Part shown: positions 23,441-34,818 of the stretch, piece after piece
Layout of the letters: each line of letters begins with the position of its first letter
How positions within the stretch are numbered: the first letter of the stretch is position 1
NCBI RefSeq assembly: GCF_904849725.1
Contig: NC_058522.1
Coordinates: 192,908,968 to 192,972,967, forward strand
Direction: 5' to 3'
Length of the DNA stretch: 64,000 bases
DNA from: Hordeum vulgare subsp. vulgare
Lineage: Eukaryota > Streptophyta > Magnoliopsida > Poales > Poaceae
Notes under the pieces: model-generated
Told to the model about the DNA's origin: nothing
Seen by the model: the letters and a program-made list of their open reading frames with translations, nothing else
Databases searched by the model: none
Made by a program: the position numbers and the translations under genes

Positions 23441-24275
23441 AGTGTAGATGATGTCCACACTTGGTGTATTTTTAACTTTGGCAAAGTCAGGTTCATAGCT
23501 AAGCCCCCGAGTGTGGATGATGTCCTCATTCAGAGTAGTTTTAACATAAGCAAAGTCAGGTTCGCAGCTGAGCCCCTGAGAGTGGATGATGTCCTCACTC
23601 GGAATAGTTTTTAACTTAGGGAAATTTAGGTTCACACCTAGGCCCCCGAGTGTGGATGATGTCCTCACTTGGAGTAATTTTTAACTTAGGCGAAGTCAGG
23701 ATCGTAGCTAAGCCCCCCTAGTGTGCATGATGCCCTCACTCGGAGTAGTTTTTAACTTAGGCGAAGTCAGGTTCTAAGCAAAGCCCCCGAGTGTGGATTA
23801 TGTCCCCACTCGATGTAGTTTTTAACTTAGGAGAAGTCGGGTCCGCAGCTAATCCCTCGAGTGTGGATGATGTCCTCACTCAGAGTAATTTTTAACTTAG
23901 GCGAAGTGAGGTTCGGACCTAAGCCCCCGAGTGTGGATGATGTCCCCACTCGGAGTAGTTTTTAACTTAGGCGAAGTCAGATTCACAACTAAGCCCCCGA
24001 GCATGGATGATGTCCTCACTTGGAGTTATTATCAACTAAGGAGAAGTCAGGTTCGCAGCTAATCGCTCGAGTGTGGATGATGTCCTCATTCAGAGTAATT
24101 TTTAACTTAGGCAAAGTCGAGTTCACAGCGCAGCCTTTGAGTGTGGATGTTGTCCCCACTCAGTGTAGTTTTCAACTTAGATGAAGGCAGTTTTGTAGCT
24201 AAACCCAGAGTGTGGATGATGTCCCCACTAGGAGTAGTTTTTAACTTAGGCGAAGTGAGGTCCGTGGCTAAGTCA
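23441..24275. repeat. Tandem array, 12 units of 69-71 bp
   Basis: Units begin with AGTGTGGATGATGTC and start at about 23441, 23510, 23579, 23649, 23720, 23790, 23860, 23930, 24000, 24070, 24140 and 24209. Spacing is 69-71 bp. Each unit contains ACTCGGAGTAGTTTTTAAC and TTAGGCGAAGTCAGGTTC-like blocks with scattered substitutions. The array sits in the 3' UTR of TatB, a place where Tat/Ogre elements are known to carry variable tandem repeats. There are no unique spacers between units. Confidence 0.9.
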
Positions 24276-24590
24276 CTTCACCCACTAGGGGTGATATAAC
24301 TTCTGAGGTTTGAAAATCAATGGAGTGAACGGAGACGCGAGGGGCAGAGCAATGACACATGAGGCATCCAAGTGATGTATTCATGTCCGGCAAAGTTACG
24401 ATGCGCAGGGCATCCAAGTGATGTAGGCTAAACGAGTGGAGTGGCAACACGCGGGGGCGTCGAAGTGATGAATACGTGCCCGGCAGAGTATTGAAGTGAG
24501 GGGCGTCGGACTGATGTCGACGCAGCCAGTAGAGTGGCGTCGCACGGGCCAGCCAAATGATGTACACACATCTAGGAGAGTGACGACACC
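24276..24590. other. TatB 3' UTR right of the array
   Basis: Noncoding GC-richer sequence in which 'CATCCAAGTGATGTA'-like phrases recur (near 24366, 24410, 24460 and 24550) at irregular spacing, probably an older, eroded repeat. No ORF of interest. It ends where the Athila-S LTR starts. Confidence 0.5.
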
Positions 24591-25956
24591 TCATAACCCA
24601 AAGGTATAGGGGATCGTGACAATGTTCATGGCTAGTATTTCACCCTAATTTATTGATTCGGCACAAGGGGCTCCAAAGAATATTTATAGGCCTTTACAGT
24701 TGAGTTGTCCAATCAACTGCACTTGGGATATCTCTCTGCAACAAAGGTTTATTAACAACGCAAATGATAGTAGTACCAATAACAATGATAGTAGCAATTT
24801 TGGTAACAAGAGTAACAGTACCAATTGAGTAGCACGTGTGATAGAAACAGCAGTAGTAGTAACTTAGTAAGACTAAGTATATGTAAAGCATAGGCACATG
24901 GATCACTGACGGAAATATACGGATGACATTAATCATGTAACACTTACACACTAGAGCGACACAGAACTAGCTGTAATTCATCAATATAATGTAGGCATAT
25001 ATTCCATATAGAGTCATAAGTTCTAGCAATAAGAACTTGCATGACATCTTTTGTCCTACACTATCTTGGCAACGGGGTCCTATTGGAAACTTAGGGATAT
25101 TAAATCCTCCTTTTAATAGAGAACCGGAACAAAGCAGTAACACATAGTTCATGCATGAACTACTCAACCTACGATAATCACCGGAAAGAATGCCAACTAT
25201 TGTCACCATGGGGTATGCGGATCAATACATGTAATAGGTGACTACAACTTGCAATACAGGATCCAAATTCCTCTTATATTCATGAAAAAATAACAGGTTC
25301 AGATCTGAAATCATGGCACTCGGGCCCTGGTGACAATCATTTAGCATAGGAAAGTCATAGCTACATCAATCTTAGAACATTGTGGATACTAGGGATCAAG
25401 CCCTATCAAACTTAACTTGAATGTGATCAGTCTCATCCAAACCTCATCACCATCTAGCGATCCTACTAAGGAATTACTCACTCCAGGTGTCGATCATCAT
25501 GGAACTATTGATGGAGACGGGTTTATGACGACGATGGTGACGAATCCCCATCCGCGGAGCCCAAAACGGACACTAGATCGGTCCTCCTAAGGAAGACGAG
25601 GAGGTGGTTGCGGCTGCATCTCCTAAAACACGATGAAATCTTCTCTCTGATTTGTTTCTCTGAATATGTGAATTTATAGGACTAGAATTAGGGTTGGAGG
25701 AGCCATGTGGGCTCCACAAGCCATCATGGGCTCGTCGCATGGGGTGGGCGCGCCCTATTGGCTTGTGGCACATAGGCAACCATCCACCGGTGGATCTTGG
25801 CTAAAAGTTTCTCCAAATTCCGAGAACTTTTATTTCTACACAAAAATAACATCAAGGTAGTTCTGCTGAAAACTGGGCCATTCTGGGTTAATTAGTTCCA
25901 TTCAAATCATGCAAACTAGAGTCCAAAAACAGAGCAAAAGAGTTTGGAAAAGTAGA
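24591..25956 (-). repeat. Athila-S 3' LTR, start eroded
   Basis: On the plus strand it starts TCATAACCCAAAGGTATAGGGGATCG, the reverse complement of the LTR end seen in the solo copy at 40570-41845, and the two can be aligned along their length. It therefore lies in minus orientation. At 25956 it stops at GGAAAAGTAGATA, about 15 bp short of the expected GAGACGTATCA terminus, and jumps directly into internal sequence. The LTR terminus and the polypurine tract have been lost in a small deletion. Confidence 0.8.
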
Positions 25957-26610
25957 TACTTTAACTCATTGCTTGCCCTCAAGCAATTCGGTTGATAAAC
26001 TAAAAGTGATAAAGAAAACTTTATAAACTCTTCTGTTCTCATTGCCATATAAATTAAGCATCATATTTAATCATGGCAATACATAACCAACAAACAAGCA
26101 ATAATAACATATCTCACATGCCAACAATTTATCAAAACAATCATAATATAATATGGTGACATGGTATCTCGCTAGCCTTTTCTGAGACCACAAAACATAA
26201 ATGCAGAGCACCTGTGAGGTTCAAGCAGCGACTAAACATTTTAATTCATGGTAGAAAATATCCAGTTCATGCTCACATCCAACATTAACTATACTCAATG
26301 CATAAGAATGACAACAGTGCTCTCCGGTCTGGTGCTTTTACTAAGAAAGTGATGAATATAGTTTTTGGAGAGGGAAGCATTGATTTGCAGAGGTGCGAGA
26401 GCTCAAGTTTTAAAACAGGATTGAAAATATAGTTTTTGGGTGCTGATCTTTAATTTGAACGTTGCAACAAAGGTTTTTTGTATCTTCGATGCTAAACTAA
26501 TTACTGGTGGTGCCAAAACAAAATTGTAAATTTTACTCCTATCCGCCATCCATACACAAACCATGGCTAGCCAAATTCACAGGTGCCCTCCAACATATGA
26601 ACTGTCCCAA
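25957..26610 (-). mobile_element. Athila-S 3' untranslated region, left part
   Basis: AT-rich noncoding sequence beginning CTCATTGCTTGCCCTCAAGC, typical of the untranslated region between the env-like ORF and the 3' LTR of Athila-like elements. It stops at the Gypsy2 insertion (TSD CCCAA at 26606-26610) and resumes at 59936. Confidence 0.7.
26606..26610. repeat. Target site duplication of Gypsy2, left copy
   Basis: CCCAA here matches CCCAA at 59931-59935, immediately outside the two Gypsy2 LTR ends. It shows that Gypsy2 and all it contains is a single insertion into Athila-S. Confidence 0.92.
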
Positions 26611-26950
26611 TGTAACACCCCAATTTTCTTAAATCGGGATGTTAATAGATCATTCATATGCATCTCATATTTTTCTATGCATTATTTATTCTTCTAAAAA
26701 TTCTATTCATTATGCAACCGAGGGCAATTTATATTGGAGTGGAGATAACATGGCTTCTCCCCAGTCAAATAAAAAGTTCATAATGTTTAGAATAATATTT
26801 GGAGACACCTGATTTAATTTTGCAAATTTTATAAACTCTGATTTATTTTAATTGAGTTTTTCAATGCTCGTTGTTTGGCCTATTGCATAAAAACTTTATT
26901 TTCAAATTTTTTAATAGGTGGAACTGGTGTTCCTTTATAATATATTAGTT

Positions 26951-27510
26951 TTAATAGTAAAAGGGCCCGTGCGTTGCAACGGGAGAAAAGAATACTACAC
27001 GTTCTTAATTTTTCAAAAAAAGGTTTTGTAATCTGACTATTTGTAGCTATGGCCCAAACAAAGATTATTTCATCCTATAAAAATGCAGTTCAAGATTCCA
27101 TGGGTCTTTTAAACACGGCTTTCATGTAGATTTAATACGTACAAAAAAACCAATAAGTGATTGTCAATTTCATCTTCAATCTTAATTTTGCTGAGATGTT
27201 CATCCATAATCCGGATCAGTACCGATATAAAAGAAAGAGAGATAATGCATTATTGATTAGGATTGCACCCAAGATAGTACTTTTATTAAATGATTAACGA
27301 GTAAAATAACATCATATTCATATTCTACATAGTTTTCTAATCAAATTACATATATAAAAAGTTAAATTAGAAGTTACGCTTTAGAAGATATGAGTATTTT
27401 TAAAAACATTTGATATGTATTACGGGTTTAATGTCAACAATATGAGGGGGCTTTTCTATAAAATAGCATGACGGACTAAGAATACCTATTTCCTTTGTTA
27501 ATAGGTATAG
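26951..27510. mobile_element. Small unclassified insert, about 560 bp, in Gypsy2 5' LTR
   Basis: The 3' LTR reads straight across this site (near 57598), so the 5' LTR gained this segment after Gypsy2 arrived. It starts with TTAATAGTAAAAGGG followed by the hairpin-prone CCCGTGCGTTGCAACGGG and ends GTTAATAGGTATAGATA. There is no coding capacity. The short TTAATAG phrase at both ends could be terminal repeats or a target duplication. The motif is common in grass genomes, but I cannot place it in a superfamily. Confidence 0.6.
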
Positions 27511-27567
27511 ATATTATTTTTCTGTTTTTAATAGTATTTTAGGGTATATTTTCTGGTATTTTATCTA

Positions 27568-27589
27568 GCTATATATATATATATATATT
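27568..27589. repeat. (TA)n microsatellite
   Basis: About ten TA dinucleotides. The matching site in the 3' LTR (near 57663) is GAAATATATA, so the repeat expanded or was lost in one copy after insertion. Confidence 0.85.
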
Positions 27590-28941
27590 TGCTTTGTTTC
27601 GTAACTGTTTTTAAAAATAAAAATAAAAAACGCCCGAAACCAGCGCTAGGGAGCCATCACTCCAGCGACCGAGCGGTAAGCGCCCAGCGACCGAGGATCA
27701 AGTGTTCTGCCTCGAGCCCCACAGCCCCATCTGTCCAGAGCTCTTGTGCCCATCGGTAGGGGCAGCCGACAGCAAGGCCTTCCCTTGCCTCGTTTCTCCA
27801 CCGTGAGCTGGACTCGGGCAGCGCTCAAGCGCGAGGACTCTCTTCGCGCGACGGATGTAGCCCCAGGCAAACGAGACCCCGATTCCCTGCCAATTCCATT
27901 CCGCTACCGCCTTATTCATATTTGTCGCTGTCGTTCTGGCCTATGGGAAACCCATCTCGCCGAGATCTCAAAGGAGTCGCGTCGTCGCCGGAGTTCACCC
28001 TGACCACCACCATCTTGGCAAGAGCACGCCGGAGTCAGCAGTTCGCCGGAGCCGCCGTTCGTCGGCGAATCACCGGAGAAGCACCACCGGTGGAGCCATG
28101 CCTAGACCGCTCCGTTTTTCCCTGTTGCTCGTGGTGAGCACGTGCACACGATCCGATTGAGCCAATTCGCGCAGTGCTACAGTATCTGTATTAAACCTAT
28201 TTTTGATCTGTTTTAGCTTGGTTAGATTCTTGGTAGAATTTTGTAACGTGTTTAACTTTTTTATTCGTAGGTCCGAATTAGGAAATTCTTTTTCCTGTGA
28301 ACTCACAACGACGAGTAGAACATGATAGAACCAATAGTTTTAAGGTTAGCGATGTTTAAAATTTAAGTTGGACCATATTTAGTTTAAACCTTCCGGAGAC
28401 CATAATTTGCAAACCGTTAGTCCAATTTAGTTGTTTCTTTTTGTGTCATCATCGTATCAACATGTAGATGATTTATACCTGCTGCCATGCTGCTTTTGTT
28501 TTGGTTTTAAAAATTGTTTTCTCATTGTTGGTTTTATTTGGTGTTATGTGATTGTGGTGATTGATTTTTGTGATTGTTTGAAACGTGTAGATTGTCCGGA
28601 CCGCGACACAAACTATTGTCAGTAGTGTGACTTTTTGAACCAGAATCAAGGCAAGTTTCATGTTGATCATCCTTTAGCTATTGTTTCCTATGCATGTAGT
28701 ATTCTATCACCCTATGAAATTTATGCATGCATAGGAATATTATTATTATGCTATGCTATTGAGCTATATCCCCTCGTCATTGAAGATCATGTTATATATA
28801 GTTTTGCTATGCTATGTAGACGGGGTTGGTTCCTATATTCATTGAGATTATGTGAGGATTATTACAAAATAAATTGAGGAGTAATTAAGGATATAATAAC
28901 CTCTGGGCGGATATGGTATTGCCGGTTGGTTTCAAGAACAT

Positions 28942-28946
28942 CATGG
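28942..28946. repeat. Target site duplication of TatA, left copy
   Basis: CATGG, matched by CATGG at 48478-48482. The empty site CATGGTTTCAAC is intact in the Gypsy2 3' LTR near 59008. Confidence 0.9.
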
Positions 28947-29872
28947 TTTTGGTGAAGGATCGACACCTATGGGGGCCTCAACGGTCCCCTTTTTGCTGGT
29001 TTGGCAGGGAGAGAAATCGTTGCAAGAGCAGAACCAACAGTCAGTGCTCGGCAAGATCTTTTTACCCATATTCGGGCCGCGTGGTGCGTAAAACCCTACT
29101 CCTGCATGAGTTTAGTTAATCATTTTGGGTTGCTGTAGATCTGTCCCTTTTTACAGCCTTTCGATTTTCCAAAAAGGCAAAAGCCCCTATTATTGAGCCT
29201 AGGGCCTCCTTTTATAAGCAAAGGGGTCACCACAGTTGCTCAGTGGGTGAACGGTGGGTTCGCGGGTGAAACAACACGGACCGTTAGTTACAGTGTTACT
29301 ACCTTGTCAGAGGTGCAATAAATGCTTCAACAAACTTCCGTGGCCTCGTCAGGAGGGGTTGGACATGTAGCCACACGTGGCAACTCCGGGGCGTTGCGCT
29401 GGCGTGCGGGCGGATGCGTGGCGCATGCATCGTTGGTGGCGTGTTTGTTGGTGGAGGCGTTTGCAGGTCGCAAGAGCGCCCTAGGCCCGCACCTCTCGTT
29501 GGGCCTTTCTCTTTCTTTCCAGCAAGGTTACCTTGCCGGGGCTCTTCCTGTTCCTCTCGACAGGGAGGTGAAGGCCTTCCGAGGCCTTGTAAACCTTCCC
29601 GACAATGGTGGCTTGCCCGGGATCAGTCTTTCTTCCTCGGCGAGAGGGTCTCGTCGTGGCATTGTCTATCTCCCCGGCAGGGAACTCCTGTCGGGGTCTC
29701 TTCTTCCTTCCCAACAAGCGGGTGCTTGCCGGGGCTTGCAATCTGCACTTGGTAGTTTCTGAGTCTTGCTTCCGCCTTAAGCCCCACCGACGCGCCTTGC
29801 CGCGTGGAGGGGCTGCCGGTGTCCGCGCACAAGTCTAGGCCACTGGACACCCTAGTATTTAGTGCACCGACA
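28947..29872 (-). repeat. TatA 3' LTR, 926 bp
   Basis: Plus-strand ends are TTTTGGTGAAGG (TGTTGG in the partner, so the terminal TG has mutated) and GTGCACCGACA. A minus-strand TATAAAAG at 29209-29216 is conserved at 42626-42633 in the other LTR and is the probable promoter. Small ORFs inside are not supported. Confidence 0.92.
29209..29216 (-). promoter_or_regulatory. TATA box of the TatA LTR
   Basis: TATAAAAG on the minus strand, retained at the same place in the other LTR (42626-42633) despite about 10% divergence around it. Points transcription leftward from the right-hand LTR into gag-pol. Confidence 0.55.
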
Positions 29873-29890
29873 GGAGCCCCCGGGTCTGGG
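29873..29890 (-). promoter_or_regulatory. TatA polypurine tract
   Basis: On the minus strand GACCCGGGGGCTCC abuts the LTR start TGTCGGTGCAC. This primes plus-strand DNA synthesis and confirms minus orientation. Confidence 0.7.
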
Positions 29891-30108
29891 CCACATACGC
29901 ATGCCAGGCGTTGTTGGGCCAGGCCCAAAGCGGTGCTCAGATTCGCGAGCACCGGGCTTATCGGAATCGAGCCGTTACAGGCTTTCTTTCCCCACGTCGT
30001 GCATTGAACGAGCGAAGTGGGAGGGTGTGCGCCGTGCGCACGTTGGCCGAGTTAGCTGTGTGCGCATGGAGCCAGTAGTTGGGAAACCAAGGGCCGGCTG
30101 GCATTCCT

Positions 30109-30116
30109 TATAAATG
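30109..30116 (+). promoter_or_regulatory. Candidate TATA box of the antisense ORF
   Basis: TATAAATG on the plus strand, about 157 bases upstream of the ATG at 30266 and 237 bases inside the 3' LTR edge. It would drive transcription opposite to gag-pol. Confidence 0.45.
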
Positions 30117-30265
30117 AAAAGAACAACGGGCGCGGTTGCTTCCTTACATTCATGTTCCTCCAATCTCGTCGCCGCTTTCATCTTCTTCCTCGATACCGAG
30201 CCTCTGTTCCCCCCTTATCCTTCCCGAAACCGCTTCCTCCAGCAGCCGCCCCTCCTGCGGTCGAC

Positions 30266-33200
30266 ATGTCGCGTAAGGGGAGCAGAGCCAAGAAGGGGAA
30301 GCCAGCCAACACGGAGAAGGAGATGGCGAAGAAGCGGCAGGAGCTTGCCTTCTTTCCCCTGGAGATTGAGGCGCGCCCCTGGTCGGACCGTTACCGCTTC
30401 ATGTGGGCGGTGAAGATGACGGTGCATCCGGCCACCATCGTGAATGCCGGGGAATCGGGCCACGAGAAGGATAAGTACCTGTTCTTTGCCGATTACTTCT
30501 ATTGCGGGCTGTGCCCACCTTTCTCGGAGTTCTTCATTGATATCATGCACACCTACGGCTTTCGGGTTCTAGATTTCAGTCCGAATGTCGTGACGTGCAT
30601 GTCGATATTTGCATATCTGTGCGAAAACTTGATCGGCATCGTCCCCTACACCGCCCTCTTCCACCACTACTTCATCCCCCTAATCCAAAGAGGGGACGCC
30701 CTTTATGGCTTCATCACCTGGATTCCGCGGACCGGGTGCAAGGAGGCATATTTGGAAGGGACTCTTCAGGAGAAGTGGGAGGATTGGCGAGGGAAGTGGT
30801 GTTGGATTCGGGAAAAGGGGGTTTTGCCCTTCTGCGATTCGGGACCGCCAAGATTAAGGCCCGGGGCGATCACTGGAGCATCCTCGACCAGACGATGAGA
30901 AAGTGGCCATCCCCGTCACCAGGATCCTGCGCCTGAGGGCCGCAGGGCTGACGATGGAAATGGTGGCCTCTGATTTCATCCGAATGCGGATCGCCCCCCT
31001 TTAGGAGAGAGGGGGGAGCCTGACGTCGGCATACTCGAACACGGCAGACATAATGCGGCTGGGGCCGGGGTTGAACAGCAACCTGACGATCCTGCAGCAT
31101 GCCTTCGTCTACGGAAAGTTGTTCAAGTTCGACCCCAAGCTCCGGCTTCCGACGGGTGTTATTCCCCTATTCATCAGCTCGGCCTTGGGCGCGCTCACGG
31201 CAATAATACCGGAGTCAACACCAATGGCGTCCTTCCGACCTGGATTTAGCCGTCAGACGAGGTCGTCTTGTCCTTTTTCGACCGCTTGTCGGAGAAGGTT
31301 GCCAGGGTGGAGGAGGTCGTGCTCATTCGCCCCACCACCGAAGGGGAGGTGGAATACATAGCCATCCAGCTTCAGGAGAGGGCATCGCAGTGGAGGCAGG
31401 GAAGGTCGGGTCCTTCGATGAAGAAGAATATGATCAGGAGTTGATGGCAGCGGCGGATGCGCTTGTTGGGAAAGCCGGCAGCTCCTTTGCCCAGGGCCCC
31501 ACTGTTGTCCATGTGCCTGAAGAGGTGGAGGAGGAGGAGGAAGAGGCCGAGCATCCTCTGGTCCACCGAAATCCCAGATGGGTGCTCGGACGCGCCAACA
31601 CTGGGCTCCTGGTGCGGCAAGCTCTAGTCTCCATCCCGGCCAAGCGCTCAAGAGGCGCTTCGCCTTGTGCCGACGGCGAGGAGGATTTGAACTTTGACTT
31701 CTCGACCTTCAGCTCGGAGGAGGAGGAAGAGTACGCATCCGTTCCCTCACTCTTCCCGTCTTGTTATTTATCATGAGACTTGTCTTTACTTTGCCCTCTA
31801 CAGGGAAATGGAGATGCTCGCACAGAGGATGGCCAAGAGGGCAAAGGTGTCGGCGAGCGACAGGCCCTCGGCTAGCACCCGTGGGGCGCTGGAGTCGACT
31901 TCAGTCAGCCCCGAGTAGAGGCCCCAGCGTGGGTCCATCGTCTGTTTCCCCTTGCCGAGCACCGGGGACGCGGTCTTCACCGCTGACATTACTCATCGTG
32001 CAAGGAAGGCCCGACAAGAGGCGGAATCACCAAAGGGCATGCCAGACAGGGACGACCCCCCTACTGAGGCCAATCCCACCAAGGAGGACCCGGTAGGATT
32101 GACGACTGAGGACCTCGCACCGGCCGCCGACGTTGCCGGGGAGAGGACAGCTACCCCGCCCCTGCTGAACGAAGGTGATTATCCCGTATGGGGACAGCTG
32201 CGCTTCCCTTCCCTTTCTTTCCTATTTCTTCTTCCCGGACCTCAGGTTCTTTCCTCCTCCCTCTTTGTTTCGCTAAGGCAGATGTTGACCTCGTCATTGA
32301 GGAGATTGCATTGAAAACGGCGGCCGAGGCCGACAGGGTTGCTGCCGGGGAGACTGCGGCGGAGGTGCGGGACCAGATCGCCCATGACTCGATGGAGGAG
32401 AGTGCCAAAGAGCCTGAAGGGCATGTCGACAGTTTCTCTGTTGCCGCCATGGAGGAAGCCACGCCGGACATGGGCTCCCCACTCATTGATGAGGGAGCCG
32501 GGGGAGACCATCCTTCCTCCTCAGCGGTCCCGCCCCCCGGCGAGTACATCCGTGTAGGCAAGGGGCATTTATTAGCTCGTCGGGGATGACTCGCGTCGGT
32601 GAGATCGTGGCGGGAGTGGCCCTTGATGGAGAGGTCTGTACCGCCAACGGGCTCGAAGTCGTTACCAGGTTGGAGGATGGTGACAACAAGCTTGGCGAGG
32701 AGCGGCTTTTCCTGTCCATGAAGGACAACTTGAGCCAGCTCCACGCCCTTTATCGCGCCTGGAAGGAGAAACTAGACTCCGGGGCGGCAGTTGTTGAGGC
32801 GAGGGAGGAGGCATTCTAGCAGCACTTTGATCAGGCGAAATAATGGTTCGCCGAAGCCTTTCATGGGCTGCAGGAGGAGCACGCTCGGTCGAAGACCGAA
32901 AGGGAGGAGCTCCTCCTAAAGTCTTACGACATCCAGAAGGAGGAGGAGGAGGCGAAAAGTCGCCACGCCACCGAAAGGTCCGCATCAACTTCCTCCGCAT
33001 CAGCCTTGACGCGGTGGAGGAGGACATCACTGGCCGCAAGAGGGTGCTCGGCGACCGCCTTCGTGCTAAAGATGAGGAGGTCGAGCGTCTCGTGGTGTAG
33101 TGTACCCAATGGTTGGCAGAGCCGCATAAAGGTGCCCTTGCCGCCCAGGCCTCCGACTTCGCCGAGGAGTTGAAGAAGATGGCGAACAGGGTCGTTGCCA

Positions 33201-33909
33201 CCGAGGCGGCCAAGGAGGAGCTTGCTGTAAGGGCGAGGGAGTTGGAAGCGAACCTTGTCGAGCTCGAAAAGGAGGCCTCGGAGCTCAGGCCCGAGAGGGA
33301 AAAGAACCTCTCTAGCCTGACGGAGGCTCAAGCTGCCGCCTCTGATGCTTCCGCCAAGCTCCTCTCCACCGACGACGCCCTCGCCATGCTGGGAAACTGG
33401 CCTCTTCGGAGCAAGCTCTCCAAGACAGTCGAGATCACGAGGAAGCCCTGGTCGTGAAACTCCAGGGCGAGGCTGACGAGCTCAAGTTCGTCACCGCTGC
33501 TCGCGCAATTTATGCGCGCGACATAGAGCTGTGGACTGAGCGTCTTGTCGACGTGGCCGGAAGGATTGACACGCAGATGTCTGCCATGGGCATTCAGGGC
33601 TTCGGCTACCCTTTGGACCCGGCGGTGTCCCATATCATCCGGTTGACCTTGTTCCTCAAAGGCATGGTGGACGCTTTGAAGCAGCGTCGGGCTGGTGAAT
33701 TAGCGCGCCTTGCTAACGAGTCCCGCGAGCTCTGCCGAGCCGTTCTCTTGAAGGTGCTCACCAAACTGGCATACCGGAACCCCGACATGAGCTTCACCCT
33801 TGGGCGCATAGCGAAGGGAGTGGACCTCGAGGCGCTTAAAGAGCTCGTCATGCCCATCGTCAACAGGGTGGACCGAGTCAAGAGGGTGCAAGGCTCCCAC
33901 CGGGATTAA
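30266..33909 (+). pseudogene. Antisense ORF of TatA, gypsy-type transposon domain (PF04195-like)
   Basis: Starting at ATG 30266 (MSRKGSRAKKGK), the plus strand encodes a protein of the 'putative gypsy type transposon' family, known as an extra antisense ORF in Tat elements and of unknown function. The conserved N-terminal domain runs to about 31230 (ADYFYCGLCPPFSEFF, NLTILQHAFVYGKLFKFDPK). It is broken by frameshifts near 30852 and 30890 and by a TAG near 31003 where Gln is expected. An acidic middle follows (EEVEEEEEEAE near 31530). Two probable introns interrupt it, about 31731-31801 and 32175-32280 (GT...CAG). The end is a long Ala/Glu/Leu-rich coiled coil (33113-33457) and a C-terminal domain (33454-33909). 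Opposite strand to gag-pol, so it needs its own promoter. Confidence 0.8.
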
Positions 33910-34818
33910 TGGCGTCACGTACCCCTGTGCCCGCAACCTTAAACTCATGGACAATTTTAAGCTTAAAATGAGCTTATCCGCGTTTGTAATATACTCGTTA
34001 CTTTTCTCGAATGGGTGTGATCTCCCTTCAGCTGCCCTTTCTTTGTATGGTTTACCCTTGTGTTGCGTTTCTGCCGGCATGTCTTGCTGGAGATACCATG
34101 GAAGATAGGCCTTGGCTTCCTTGTCGGGGTCGTCACCACCGGCGAGGTTCCTTGCCGCCTGTGTGTTTTGCCTTCGCACTATCGAGCACGCCTCTCTTCA
34201 ACGAGGGTGACCATCAGAGGCCGCTAGTTGACAGGCGTGCTTCCAGATAGTATTCAAGGCATTCGTGGCTAGGCTCTTCGGTGCACAAGTTTTCCATACA
34301 AGAGTTTGAAGGCACTTGTAAGGAGCTGTACCTTGAACCAGGAGTTTGTTCAGAGTTTCTGTCACTTATCACTTGGACCGCGACTCTCCTTTTGACTCCG
34401 GGCTCCCTCTTCTCCTATGTGATGTATGCTTCCTCCTCCCCCCCGGCAAACTTGTGCGCGGAGAAAAATAACTTGTTCTTTGTGGAAAGAAAGAAGAGAA
34501 AATAGACATAGATATCTTGGTGTTTGTTAGTTTATGCGCTACGCCAAAACCCTAGATTATATACATGCATGACTTAATGATGAGAAATCTAGATGAAGCA
34601 TGACGCTAAACTTTATATGACTGCGCTCAGGGTCTTTGCCTGGCTTTGTACAAAAGATTATATGCAACATCGGCAAGACTTTCACAAAAGGTGGTCGCCG
34701 GTATATACCCAGCGGCCTCTCCCTACGGGTAGAACTTGCGAAGATGTTTGATGTTCCAGGAGTTGCTCACTGGAATTCTATCCTCTGTCTCCAGTCGGAC
34801 TGCGCCATGCCTGGTGAC
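33910..34818. other. TatA region between antisense ORF and integrase
   Basis: This 0.9-kb stretch separates the convergent 3' ends of the antisense ORF (plus) and pol (minus). No ORF with recognisable content is present. A TTTAAGCTTAAAATGAGCTTA-like palindromic stretch near 33955-33975 could form a hairpin and might serve convergent transcript ends, but that is a guess. Confidence 0.5.

Larger units (their letters stand above)
22430..24590 (-). mobile_element. TatB, 3' portion of a Tat-like gypsy element
   Basis: An LTR (about 22430-23028) is followed on its right by a minus-strand polypurine tract and then by a 3' UTR filled by a 70-bp tandem array. That order means the element runs on the minus strand and its coding part lies to the right. 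At 24590 it is cut by the Athila-S LTR, so gag-pol should reappear beyond the right edge of the window. No coding sequence of this element is visible here. Confidence 0.65.
26611..28946 (+). repeat. Gypsy2 5' LTR, first segment
   Basis: Aligns with 57262-59010 of the 3' LTR: TGTAACACCC start, AT-rich first 1 kb, GC-rich block 27630-28140, then AT-rich. It ends in the CATGG target duplication where TatA enters. It is about 560 bp longer than its partner because of an insert at about 26951-27510. The continuation is 48483-48489 and then 52642-53563. Confidence 0.92.

Noticed and set aside
23441..24275. Regular repeats considered as a CRISPR array
   Set aside because: Units abut each other with no unique spacers, the repeat is 70 bp, and the context is a plant retrotransposon.
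29322..29762. 146-codon ORF in the TatA LTR
   Set aside because: Part of a GC-rich LTR; the same region in the other LTR (42740-42985 and 48177-48420) does not keep one open frame and no domain is recognised.
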